From Alistipes sp. (lineage in GTDB: Bacteria > Bacteroidota > Bacteroidia > Bacteroidales > Rikenellaceae): a stretch of DNA of 7,360 bases. Made by a program: the position numbers and the translations under genes. Shown here piece after piece: positions 1 through 6,967 of this stretch; the first letter of the stretch is position 1; each line of letters opens with the position of its first letter. The notes under the pieces were generated by a model. The model made no database searches and had not been told where the DNA came from. It saw only the letters and a list, made by a program, of their open reading frames with translations. Where the stretch lies: NCBI GenBank assembly GCA_017384185.1, contig JAFNUH010000108.1, positions 1 to 7,360 on the forward strand, given 5' to 3'.

Positions 1-177
1 ATGATTATGCTCGTCTCGCAGATGGAGCCCGAGAGCAACCCGCTGGTAAACTGCTTGCTCAGATTCTTCGAGTCGGCGGTGGGTGTTGGCGTTGGTCTGC
101 TGCTACATCTCTCTATCGAGAAGTGGAATAACCTGCGTCAGCGTCTCTCGAGTTTGGGTCAAAGTGCCGATGGCGAG
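1..177 (+). other. N-terminal extension resembling the tail of an aromatic acid exporter/FUSC-like membrane protein
   Basis: These 59 codons are in frame with the MFS carrier but lie before its first expected membrane segment. They encode a short polar stretch, then NPLVNCLLRFFESAVGVGVG and a further hydrophobic run ending near residue 39, then a basic, amphipathic stretch (KWNNLRQRL). The pattern of Arg, acidic/Ser, Gly-rich membrane helix and basic end recalls the last helix of ArAE/FUSC-type exporters. That is memory-based pattern recognition, not an alignment. It could be the end of an upstream domain fused to the MFS part, or the 3' end of a separate gene brought into frame by a mutation or sequencing error. 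Confidence 0.4.
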
Positions 178-1500
178 ATGGTAGAGATGGCTACGATGCC
201 TCTGCGCTGGGGACACATCAAGGTGTTGATGGTCGCCTCGCTTGGGCAGCTTACGGGTGGTGCGCTCTCGACTCTCGTAGGTGTTGTTCTGCCGCTGATG
301 CAGGTGTTGGACAAGGAGCACCTCTCGCCTATCGTGCAGGGTACGTTAGCGTCGATGAGTCTTGTGGGTATTATGGTCGGCTCGGTCGTTATTGGGCGGT
401 GGAGTGATAGACGAGGCTACCTCCTCTTCCTGCGTCTGTCGCCGGCATTGATACTGCTCGGGGCGGTGGTTGCGATGTTCTCGTCAAACCTCCATTTGCT
501 TATGGTTGCGTTGTTTGTTATGGGTTTTGGAGTAGGTGGTGGTTATAGTCTCGATTCGGACTATATATCGGAGATTATGCCACGCAGATGGCGACTATTT
601 ATGGTGGGCGTTGCGAAAGCTACCTCTGCTATCGGAAATGTGGTAATCGCCTTTGTCTGTTTTTACATCCTAAGGAATTGGGGCACCGCAGAGCGTTGGA
701 ACGTGCTGTTTTTGCTGATTGCTCTGCTATCTATTGTGATGCTGATGAGTAGTGTCCGCTTTGCGCAGAGCCCAGGGTGGCTGATGGCGCAGGGTAGGCG
801 TGAGGAGGCAGAGCGTACGGTAAAATACTTCTTAGGGAGCGATGTGACTTTGGGTGATATGTTTCGCAGTGCAGATGTGGAGGGCAGAGAAAAGCTGCTT
901 AGCATAGATAATCTGCGCCGAATAATCCTCTGCGGTGTGCCGTGGGCGTGCGAGGGATTTGCCGTTTATGGAGTCGGAGTATTCCTGCCAATACTTATTA
1001 TGGCGTTGGGTTTAGGTAAGGCGGGCGAAGGTGTGGCGCACGTCACGTCGTCTGTCGAGTTGTCGGCATATATAAATATCTTCGTGGCGGTGGGCTTTGC
1101 CATTGGTTTGGCATTTGTAAATCGCCTGCAACATATAAGACAACAAACCATCGGTTTTCTCGCCTCGGCAGTAGGTATGGTGGTGCTTATGGTTGCATAT
1201 TGGCTGCATCTGCCGACGTGGACAATGCTTGCGGGATTTATCCTCTTTGAGCTTGCACTCAATGGCGGTCCGCACCTTATAACCTTTATCCTCCCGTCGC
1301 AGATATTCCCCATCGCCGAGCGAGGCGTAGGGGCAGGTATAGCCGCCGCCTTTGGTAAGGCGGGCGCTGTGGTAGGAGTATTTCTTATGCCGATGTTGAT
1401 GAAGTGGGGTGGCGTGGAGTTGACTCTTGCAGTTATTGCTGCCCTACAAGTTGTTGGGGCAGCAATAACAAATATCTTTGGCAAGAGTCTTTTGTGTTAG
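1..1500 (+). CDS. MFS transporter, sugar/metabolite:H+ symporter type; frame open to left edge
   Basis: A secondary carrier of the inner membrane; the substrate cannot be told from sequence. I count about 12 hydrophobic segments between residues 74 and 494, split 6+6 by a polar loop at about 253-305. Family marks: the loop 2-3 signature GRWSDRRGY (132-140), DSDYISEIMPRRWR (185-198), which matches the sugar-porter pattern around TM4, QSPGWLMAQGRREEAER (256-272), equivalent to the PESPRWL motif after TM6, and FPIAERGVGAG (436-446) in the C-terminal half. Residues 1-59 are extra for an MFS protein, and M60 (nt 178), M63 or M66 would give a normal length of about 435 residues. The frame is open from base 1, so the ATG there may be only the cut edge of a longer ORF. 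The gene converges on the urea channel gene and overlaps it by 4 bases. Family is confident; substrate and true start are not. Confidence 0.85.
   Translation: MIMLVSQMEPESNPLVNCLLRFFESAVGVGVGLLLHLSIEKWNNLRQRLSSLGQSADGEMVEMATMPLRWGHIKVLMVASLGQLTGGALSTLVGVVLPLMQVLDKEHLSPIVQGTLASMSLVGIMVGSVVIGRWSDRRGYLLFLRLSPALILLGAVVAMFSSNLHLLMVALFVMGFGVGGGYSLDSDYISEIMPRRWRLFMVGVAKATSAIGNVVIAFVCFYILRNWGTAERWNVLFLLIALLSIVMLMSSVRFAQSPGWLMAQGRREEAERTVKYFLGSDVTLGDMFRSADVEGREKLLSIDNLRRIILCGVPWACEGFAVYGVGVFLPILIMALGLGKAGEGVAHVTSSVELSAYINIFVAVGFAIGLAFVNRLQHIRQQTIGFLASAVGMVVLMVAYWLHLPTWTMLAGFILFELALNGGPHLITFILPSQIFPIAERGVGAGIAAAFGKAGAVVGVFLMPMLMKWGGVELTLAVIAALQVVGAAITNIFGKSLLC
1422..1498 (+). terminator. Long two-part hairpin inside the 3' end of the MFS gene, followed by a T run
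   Basis: A perfect 13-base inverted repeat is present: GTTATTGCTGCCC at 1432-1444 and GGGCAGCAATAAC at 1457-1469. A T-G and an A-T pair extend it to an 8-base loop (1447-1454). A second perfect 9-base pair encloses it: GACTCTTGC at 1422-1430 with GCAAGAGTC at 1481-1489. The two stems are joined by 1 base on the left and 11 on the right. The outer right arm is followed directly by TTTTGTGTT (1490-1498), running into the MFS stop codon. Hairpin plus T run is the form of a rho-independent terminator for plus-strand transcription. On the minus strand no T run follows, so it would act there at most as a pause or 3'-end protector. There is no spacer between the convergent genes to hold a terminator elsewhere. 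Confidence 0.55.
1497..1500. other. Convergent stop codons sharing bases
   Basis: The four bases TTAG contain both stops: TAG (1498-1500) for the plus-strand MFS gene and TAA (reverse complement of 1497-1499) for the minus-strand urea channel. The two transcription units therefore have no intergenic space, and transcription past either stop runs antisense into the other gene. The hairpin at 1422-1489 is the only candidate structure I see to limit this. Confidence 0.95.
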
Positions 1501-2459
1501 CGGTTGAGCTTGATATTTGGAAGCAGGAACAACCACGTCGTAACGCAGAACGGTGCGGTCAGCGTTGCGATGGAGTAGGGTAGCATCCACGCATTCATCG
1601 CAGCCTGCACAAATACTGTCACCACGATACCCAATATTGACCACGCTGCTGAGCGCCACGAGGGTTGGTAGAATACCGTTGCAAGGGCTATGGCGGTCAG
1701 CACGGCGCTGAAGCTGTAAAGACCCTCGGCAATATGGCTTGTGGGTACGTTCATCAATGCCGCAATACACATCGAGAGTGCCGAGCCGATTGCTGCCCAC
1801 AGAGCAGCCCAACGACTACACACGGCAAGTCCTACAAGGAAAAACGCTCCCGTCACCCACGACTCGATAAGAAATACCTGCGATATGCCATTCAGCCACG
1901 CCTGCACAAGCTCCCAGAAGTTATCCATTCCTGCCTGGATGTGGTGGCTGTGATGAGTTATTATCTGCGAGTGGTGTATGGGGCGCAGGCTCTGCATAGC
2001 GTGAGCCGAGAGCAGACCAATCCACGTGGCAAGCACAAAGGGAAATGTGAACGAATTGACACGCCACGACTGCATAATGCGATTCAGTCCCACCCTGAGC
2101 CACGTTGTGAAGGCGGCACAGAGCACAAGCGAAAGCCACATAGCTATGCTGCTGTCAAAAAAGGCAGGGAAGGCGCAGCCCACGAGTACGCCGTTAAAAC
2201 CCCACAAACCCTGGCTTGCATCGTCGGTGGAGAGGTTGAGGATAAATGCTGTGATGGTCGAGATGACTAAGCCTAACAATGCACCCCACGCTATCGGCGC
2301 ATCATCGGTTGCATATGCACCCCAGAATATGCCGACCAGAAACAGTAATCCAGTCCAGGCGCTCGGCTGGAACATCACCTGCGCTACGCCACGCAGATTA
2401 ATCTTAATAAAACCTAAGACTCCGTAATCGGATAGTTTTTCGATAGATTCTCCTTTCAT
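1497..2459 (-). CDS. UT-family urea transporter (urea channel)
   Basis: A passive urea channel of the inner membrane, 320 residues, the usual length for bacterial UT proteins. It shows the two homologous halves of the family. Half 1 has QVMFQPSAWTGLLFLVGIFWG (about 27-47), LWGFNGVLVG (85-94) and SFTFPFVLATW (136-146). Half 2 has QVFLIESWVTGAFFLVGLAV (194-213), LYSFSAVLTAIAL (247-259) and ATLTAPFCVTTW (298-309). The repeated FN/FS-x-VL and T-x-PF elements line the pore in known structures. The linker between halves carries six histidines within 162-173. It is the last gene of the urease cluster, 12 bases after ureD, so it supplies substrate to the enzyme. Start: ATG at 2459, preceded by AT-rich sequence with no Shine-Dalgarno; a GGAG lies just after the ATG, not before it. 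The stop overlaps the convergent MFS gene by 4 bases. Confidence 0.93.
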   Translation of the reverse strand: MKGESIEKLSDYGVLGFIKINLRGVAQVMFQPSAWTGLLFLVGIFWGAYATDDAPIAWGALLGLVISTITAFILNLSTDDASQGLWGFNGVLVGCAFPAFFDSSIAMWLSLVLCAAFTTWLRVGLNRIMQSWRVNSFTFPFVLATWIGLLSAHAMQSLRPIHHSQIITHHSHHIQAGMDNFWELVQAWLNGISQVFLIESWVTGAFFLVGLAVCSRWAALWAAIGSALSMCIAALMNVPTSHIAEGLYSFSAVLTAIALATVFYQPSWRSAAWSILGIVVTVFVQAAMNAWMLPYSIATLTAPFCVTTWLFLLPNIKLNR

Positions 2460-2471
2460 AATTAATTGTTT

Positions 2472-3353
2472 TTATCGCCACGCAAACTCTTTGGGTAGGG
2501 GGCGTTGTTTTATCTGCTCACGAACCGTGGAGCATATTTCTCTTAAAATAGTTTTCACATCACCGCTCTCGCATCCCAGCACTCGACACATCACGCCGCA
2601 ATCGTTCGGTAGGCGTGTTACGGCTACCACGGTGCGATTTGCGGAGTCGATTCTCGATGGTATCTGCTGGTATATGGCTTCGGCTGAGGCGTGGGGCGTA
2701 AGGATGAGAGCCGTTGCAAAAATCTCGTAATCTGCCATCTGCCCGACGACTGTGACGGGCGATTGTTTTGGCTCTATTACCATCTTCTCGCAGAATAACT
2801 CCTCGCCATCACCTCTACGGGCACGGGTGAGAAGCGATAGCGAATCGTAAGAAAATCTCTCCCCATAATATCTCCTGCCACAGAGATAGGTCTCAGCAAA
2901 GAAGAGCGTTGCCGAGGGGTCGATTATTATCTCGTTTGTCGCCACGTAGCGTGTATTGCGGCAGGGGATTGTCGGCTCAGGAAGATACTCAAGATATGCC
3001 CCCGCATCGAGCTGGATGGTCTGCTCAAGTGAGGAGTAGCTACTCGGTGTAGGTGCCAACTTTGTTGCTGCACCCGTAGAGATGTGGGCATAGGCGTTGT
3101 CGCCAACCGTTATATGATGGCGGAAGTGGTCACCCTCAAGCGAAGGACCTCCCGACGAGAGTATATAGACGCAGGGCAGCTCCTCCCACACTCTGTCGAA
3201 GTATAGCTCCTGCTGCACGATAAGTGGCGCTCGGCGCTCCCAGTGACGCATAATGCTGCGCCCCTCGGAGTCTAGCTCAAAGCCAAGCCGCAGATACCCT
3301 CGCTTGAGCGAGTCGTGGGCTGGCGAGGTGTTGGCTCTATTCTCGTTAGGCAT
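2472..3353 (-). CDS. ureD: Urease accessory protein UreD (UreH)
   Basis: UreD is the scaffold that binds the apo-urease and, with UreF and UreG, channels Ni2+ to the active site. It acts in the cytoplasm. Counting from the start chosen here (293 residues): [12 protein letters not shown] (22-33), the glycine-rich GGPSLEGD (68-75, the GG-x-x-x-GD element of the family), the [15 protein letters not shown] strand-turn (84-98; canonical members have T-x-AATK here) and LEYLPEP (121-127, usually LE-W/Y-LP). Length fits the family (about 270-300). The frame stays open to an ATG at 3404, but that start would overlap ureG by 59 bases. The ATGs at 3359 and 3353 give 14- or 8-base overlaps, in keeping with the other junctions, and I chose 3353. 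Six Cys are scattered along the chain without a recognisable motif. Confidence 0.9.
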   Translation of the reverse strand: MPNENRANTSPAHDSLKRGYLRLGFELDSEGRSIMRHWERRAPLIVQQELYFDRVWEELPCVYILSSGGPSLEGDHFRHHITVGDNAYAHISTGAATKLAPTPSSYSSLEQTIQLDAGAYLEYLPEPTIPCRNTRYVATNEIIIDPSATLFFAETYLCGRRYYGERFSYDSLSLLTRARRGDGEELFCEKMVIEPKQSPVTVVGQMADYEIFATALILTPHASAEAIYQQIPSRIDSANRTVVAVTRLPNDCGVMCRVLGCESGDVKTILREICSTVREQIKQRPLPKEFAWR

Positions 3354-3987
3354 TAACATCGTGTGTCGTTGCATTATCGAAGAGCGCCATCTCGCAAATG
3401 GCATCTACAAGAGTGTCAATACCCTCGCCCGTGAAGCAGTTGGTGAAGATAAAGGGTTTATCGCCACGCATAAGCTTCGAGTCACGCCGCATAACCTCCA
3501 GGTCGGCGTGTACGTAGGGTGCAAGGTCTGTTTTGTTTATCACCAGGATGTCGGAGTGGGATATGCCGGGTCCATCCTTGCGGGGAATCTTGTCGCCCGC
3601 AGCAACGTCTATGACGTAGATAAAGAAATCGACCAGCGCAGGGCTGAACGTGAGTGTCAGATTATCGCCTCCCGACTCAATCAGCACCACATCGCCATCA
3701 GGGAAACGAGCCTCCATCTCCTCTACGGCGGCGATATTCATCGAGGGGTCTTCACGAACGGCGGTGTGAGGGCAGGCGCCCGTCTCAACACCGATTATGC
3801 GCTCCTCGACAAGTATCCCCTTGAGCATACGGCGCACGTGCTCGGCATCCTCGGTGGTAACCACGTCGTTGGTTATTATCAGTACTTTGTGCCCCAGAGC
3901 CAAAAGACGGGGCGTGATGGCTTCAATTATGGCGGTCTTACCTGAGCCTACGGGTCCGCCAATGCCTATTCTGCAACTATTTTCCAT
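3346..3987 (-). CDS. ureG: Urease accessory GTPase UreG
   Basis: A SIMIBI-class GTPase whose GTP hydrolysis drives nickel insertion and lysine carbamylation in urease; Ni2+ binding dimerises it. Counting from the ATG at 3987 (213 residues): P-loop GPVGSGKT (11-18), [10 protein letters not shown] (39-48, switch region), the invariant nickel-binding CPH (72-74) within [23 protein letters not shown] (104-110, Walker B-like) and the guanine-specificity motif NKTD (151-154). All key residues are intact and the length is typical. An in-frame TTG at 3996 overlapping the ureF stop would add three residues. I prefer the ATG, which leaves a 5-base gap after ureF and has an A-rich leader usual for Bacteroidota. 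The 3' end overlaps the ureD start. Confidence 0.96.
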   Translation of the reverse strand: MENSCRIGIGGPVGSGKTAIIEAITPRLLALGHKVLIITNDVVTTEDAEHVRRMLKGILVEERIIGVETGACPHTAVREDPSMNIAAVEEMEARFPDGDVVLIESGGDNLTLTFSPALVDFFIYVIDVAAGDKIPRKDGPGISHSDILVINKTDLAPYVHADLEVMRRDSKLMRGDKPFIFTNCFTGEGIDTLVDAICEMALFDNATTHDVNA

Positions 3988-3992
3988 TTTCG

Positions 3993-4679
3993 TCAATTCA
4001 TAAATAGTCGTTTTGCACTCTTCTCGTGCAGAGCCGAAAGAGCATCAATCTGCAACGAGAAGGAGTGCATATTGTCAATATCTAACTCCGCAATTTCACG
4101 ATATAGTGGCGCAATATGCGGAGCGAGTGAGAAGAGTATCCGTTGCGTTTGAAGGTGCGTTATGCGCATACAACGTAGTGCGGCATTTAGTACCATCGAG
4201 GCAGTTCCATAACAGAGTGATGCAAATAACTCATCCTCTGCGAGCCCATACTCGGCAAATACCACGCCCTGCACTACGGCATAGGTGTGGGCGGCAGATG
4301 TGTCATCGCAGTAGCGTCTTAAGAGTGTGCTGCCGCTGATATTTGCACATAGCTCCGCCAACTTACGACCCATACGTTGGCTCATTAGGCGTTGCTCGGC
4401 ATTTATCTTGCGGGCGTAGAGAGCCTTGTCACAACGAATGATGCTCTGGTAGTCACCTTTTCTGGCGGCTCGGTGGGCATTTAGTGCCGCTACACCATCC
4501 GTTGTGGCGCTCTGTTGCAATAACGCTTTGGAAAACTCCATAAGGGACTCTTCGCTATCTACAATGCCATACTCAACGGCACTCTCCAGAGTGTTGGAGA
4601 ACGAAAATCCTCCAACGGGGAGTGCCGAGTCTGAGAGTTGCATCAATAGCAGAAGTGGTGATAGATGCTTATCGCTCAT
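3993..4679 (-). CDS. ureF: Urease accessory protein UreF
   Basis: An all-helical accessory protein that bridges UreD and UreG and is thought to gate GTP hydrolysis and enforce fidelity of urease activation. At 228 residues it is of normal family length. Diagnostic features are the N-terminal [20 protein letters not shown] (12-31, canonical [17 protein letters not shown]; the last His is Phe here), QRMGRKL (101-107), the helix with [16 protein letters not shown] (131-146) and the C-terminal element [22 protein letters not shown] (207-228), matching the family ending that places aliphatic and H-E-x-x-x-x-RLF residues at the UreG/UreD interface. The ATG at 4679 overlaps the end of ureE by 11 bases, suggesting translational coupling. 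I assign it confidently by motif and position. Confidence 0.94.
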   Translation of the reverse strand: MSDKHLSPLLLLMQLSDSALPVGGFSFSNTLESAVEYGIVDSEESLMEFSKALLQQSATTDGVAALNAHRAARKGDYQSIIRCDKALYARKINAEQRLMSQRMGRKLAELCANISGSTLLRRYCDDTSAAHTYAVVQGVVFAEYGLAEDELFASLCYGTASMVLNAALRCMRITHLQTQRILFSLAPHIAPLYREIAELDIDNMHSFSLQIDALSALHEKSAKRLFMN

Positions 4680-5232
4680 AGTGATGGTGTGCCTCCTCTG
4701 AAGCGTTTGTACCTCCCAGGAGACGGCGTATCTCGTGTGGCGAGAGGTAGGGAATAATCTGCTCGGCAGGGCGGAACGATATGGCGATATGGTCGATATT
4801 GTGAGTGTGCATAACGCTCTCCATCACCTTGCGGTCAACGGTCAGCGGCACAAATATCTTCTCGCCACACACCACGGCGGGCCAATGCTGGTTACCGATG
4901 GCGTGCCCTAACTCTACGGCGGTGTGAATTATGGTCTGCGGATCCATCGAGGTGAGTGCTCCGAGGTCGATAACCATAATATCACTCAGGCTAAGTCGCA
5001 GGACGACCATCTGGCTGCTCGCCTCGTCGTAGTGGAGTATATCGCCATCTTGTAGCTGCGTGTGACGCTTCAGGGCGATGGCATACTCCTTGCCTCCACG
5101 TCCACGCACTACAAAGCGGCTCTTTTGCGCTGTCCATTGGTCGAGGTCGATGTAGTCGATGTCGCTCTTACGGCATAGCGCACTCCACTTCGGGTCGGCG
5201 ATGTTGCCGACTATGTGATTATATATCTTCAT
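4669..5232 (-). CDS. ureE: Urease nickel metallochaperone UreE
   Basis: A dimeric Ni2+ chaperone that hands nickel to UreG. The 187-residue chain has the two-domain layout of the family: an N-terminal domain to about 80 with the FVVRGRGGKEYAIALKRHTQLQDGDIL core (40-66, recalling the R-GR-L-x-T-x-G-x-D-L region) and a C-terminal metal-binding domain with ELGHAIGNQHWPAVV (107-121). His116 in GNQH matches the invariant interface nickel ligand (His96 of the Klebsiella protein). The tail is only weakly His-rich (AHHHYER, His182-184), far shorter than the His-rich tail of the Klebsiella protein. Extra histidines sit at 142, 144 and 148. Start: ATG at 5232, 10 bases after the ureC stop, with no Shine-Dalgarno. 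Sequence similarity outside the GNQH region is modest, as is usual for UreE, but the position between ureC and ureF supports the call. Confidence 0.92.
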   Translation of the reverse strand: MKIYNHIVGNIADPKWSALCRKSDIDYIDLDQWTAQKSRFVVRGRGGKEYAIALKRHTQLQDGDILHYDEASSQMVVLRLSLSDIMVIDLGALTSMDPQTIIHTAVELGHAIGNQHWPAVVCGEKIFVPLTVDRKVMESVMHTHNIDHIAISFRPAEQIIPYLSPHEIRRLLGGTNASEEAHHHYER

Positions 5233-5242
5233 AGCACGGTAT

Positions 5243-6964
5243 TTAGCTAAACCAGTAGAGCTGTCCGAGTGAGAATCTCTCGGCGGGCTTAATATCTATC
5301 TTCTGACCATTGATGCGAACATCGAACGTGTCGGGATTTACATCTATCCTCGGCGAAGCGTAGTTTAAGACCATATCGTGCTTCGTTAATTGGCGTGTGC
5401 GACGAACCGGGCAGACCATATGCTTCAGGTGCAGACGGTGCTTTATGTCGTTGCAATATGCCGCCTGCGAGACGAACGAGATACAACTCTCACGCAGAGT
5501 ACGCCCCATTGCTCCAAACATCGGACGATAGTAGCAGGGCTGTGGCGTGGGAAGCGATGCGTTGGCATCACCCATATTTGCCCAACTTATCATACCACCC
5601 TTGATAACCAGCTTCGGCTTGGCTGCAAAGAACTGCGGCTCCCACAAGACAAGGTCTGCCACCTTGCCACGCTCGATAGAGCCTATATAGTCGGACATAC
5701 CGAAGGTGATGGCAGGATTGATTGTCACCTTGGCTATGTAGCGCAACACTCGGTAGTTGTCGTTCTGGTCGCTATCCTCTTTTAGCTTGCCACACGTATC
5801 CTTCATATACGATGCCATCTGGAAGGTGCGCATAAACGACTCTCCGACACGACCCATAGCCTGCGAATCGGATGTAACCATCGAGATTACACCCAAGTCG
5901 TGGAGCAGATTCTCCGCAGCCTGCGTCTGAGGACGTACACGGCTCTCGGCAAAGGCTACATCGGAGGGTATCTGCGGGTTGAGGTTGTGGCACACCATAA
6001 TCATATCGAATAGCTCCGCCTGTGAGTTAATACCGTAGGGGAGTGTGGGGTTTGTCGATGAGGGCAAGACAAAGGGCATCGATGCAACCTTCAGCAGGTC
6101 GGGGGCGTGACCGCCACCTGCGCCCTCGCTGTGGTAGGTGTGTATCGTGCGACCATCTATGGCTGCGATAGTATCCTCTACGTATCCACTCTCGTTGAGT
6201 GTGTCGGTGTGAATTGCCACCTGCACATCGTAGCGGTCGGCAACTCTAAGCGAGCAATCTATCGCCGCAGGTACCGTACCCCAATCCTCGTGAATCTTCA
6301 AACCGCAGGCTCCAGCCTCCAACTGCTCGGCAACAGACTCCTCGCACGAGCAGTTTCCCTTACCTAAAAGAGCTATGTTCACGGGCATCTGCTCCGCAGA
6401 TTTAAGCATATGCTCGATGTTCCAGCGACCCGAAGTTATTGTCGTACCATTAGAGCCGTCACTCGGACCTATGCCACCGCCAACGAGTGTTGTGATGCCA
6501 TTGCTGAGTGCATTTTCTGCCTGCTGTGGGGAGATGAAGTGTACGTGACCATCGATAGCACCCGCCGTGAGAATTAGATGCTCGCCCGAGATAGCATCTG
6601 TCGATGCACCTGTAACCAAACGGGGGTCAACACCACTCATCGTGTTGGGATTACCCGACTTGCCGATGCCGGCAATCTTGCCATCCTTGATACCTACGTC
6701 AGCCTTCACGATACCGATTATCGGGTCGATGACAGTAACGTTTGTTATAACCATATCGAGCGAACCCTGCTCCGATGTTATGGTATTTGCCAGCGCCATA
6801 CCGTCACGCAGTGTCTTGCCACCACCATATACCACCTCGTCGCCATAGTTGCAACGCAGGTCTCTCTCTATCTCAACATAGAGGTTTGTGTCACCCAGGC
6901 GAATCTTATCTCCCACGGTTGGACCATATAGGTCGTTGTAATCTTGTCTTGTAATTGTTGCCAT
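5243..6964 (-). CDS. ureC: Urease alpha subunit UreC (catalytic)
   Basis: The catalytic subunit of urease (EC 3.5.1.5), an amidohydrolase-fold TIM barrel with two Ni2+ ions that hydrolyses urea to ammonia and carbamate. It is 573 residues, close to 567 for Klebsiella. All expected active-site residues are readable: nickel ligands His140 and His142 (DGHVHF), the carbamylated bridging lysine Lys223 with substrate-binding His225 (GLKIHEDWG), His252 (AIHTDTLNESG), His278 (TYHSEGAGGGHAPD), the flap Cys325-His326 (MVCHNL), Arg342 (ESRVRPQT) and Asp366 (VTSDSQAMGRVGE). The flap reads CHNL rather than the common CHHL. The enzyme is cytoplasmic and needs UreB and UreA; UreA is not in the window. The start ATG lies 3 bases after the ureB stop and in the same frame. 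Intact and certain. Confidence 0.99.
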   Translation of the reverse strand: MATITRQDYNDLYGPTVGDKIRLGDTNLYVEIERDLRCNYGDEVVYGGGKTLRDGMALANTITSEQGSLDMVITNVTVIDPIIGIVKADVGIKDGKIAGIGKSGNPNTMSGVDPRLVTGASTDAISGEHLILTAGAIDGHVHFISPQQAENALSNGITTLVGGGIGPSDGSNGTTITSGRWNIEHMLKSAEQMPVNIALLGKGNCSCEESVAEQLEAGACGLKIHEDWGTVPAAIDCSLRVADRYDVQVAIHTDTLNESGYVEDTIAAIDGRTIHTYHSEGAGGGHAPDLLKVASMPFVLPSSTNPTLPYGINSQAELFDMIMVCHNLNPQIPSDVAFAESRVRPQTQAAENLLHDLGVISMVTSDSQAMGRVGESFMRTFQMASYMKDTCGKLKEDSDQNDNYRVLRYIAKVTINPAITFGMSDYIGSIERGKVADLVLWEPQFFAAKPKLVIKGGMISWANMGDANASLPTPQPCYYRPMFGAMGRTLRESCISFVSQAAYCNDIKHRLHLKHMVCPVRRTRQLTKHDMVLNYASPRIDVNPDTFDVRINGQKIDIKPAERFSLGQLYWFS

Positions 6965-6967
6965 CGC

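Noticed and set aside
1432..1469. The inverted repeat as a mobile-element end or regulator-binding operator
   Set aside because: There is no transposase, target duplication or second copy in the window, and the position at convergent gene ends with a T run after it fits a terminator better than an operator.
966..1484. 172-codon minus-strand open frame antisense to the MFS gene
   Set aside because: It lies fully opposite a well-supported membrane protein gene. Its product is rich in Pro, Thr, Ala and Ile with no domain pattern, as expected for the complement of hydrophobic codons.
1665..2270. 201-codon plus-strand open frame opposite the urea channel
   Set aside because: The product is rich in His, Arg, Cys and Tyr and of no recognisable fold, and the opposite strand encodes a clear UT-family channel with both repeats intact.
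3253..3945. 230-codon plus-strand open frame across ureD/ureG
   Set aside because: It runs antisense to the conserved P-loop, CPH and NKTD-encoding sequence of ureG. The long open frame follows from codon composition, and the product has no recognisable motif.
3346..3996. TTG at 3996 as the ureG start
   Set aside because: An ATG three codons later (3987) sits right before the conserved core and has an A-rich leader, and nothing in the three extra residues is conserved in the family.
5390..5785. 131-codon plus-strand open frame inside ureC
   Set aside because: It is a shadow of the highly conserved ureC reading frame, with no independent coding signs.
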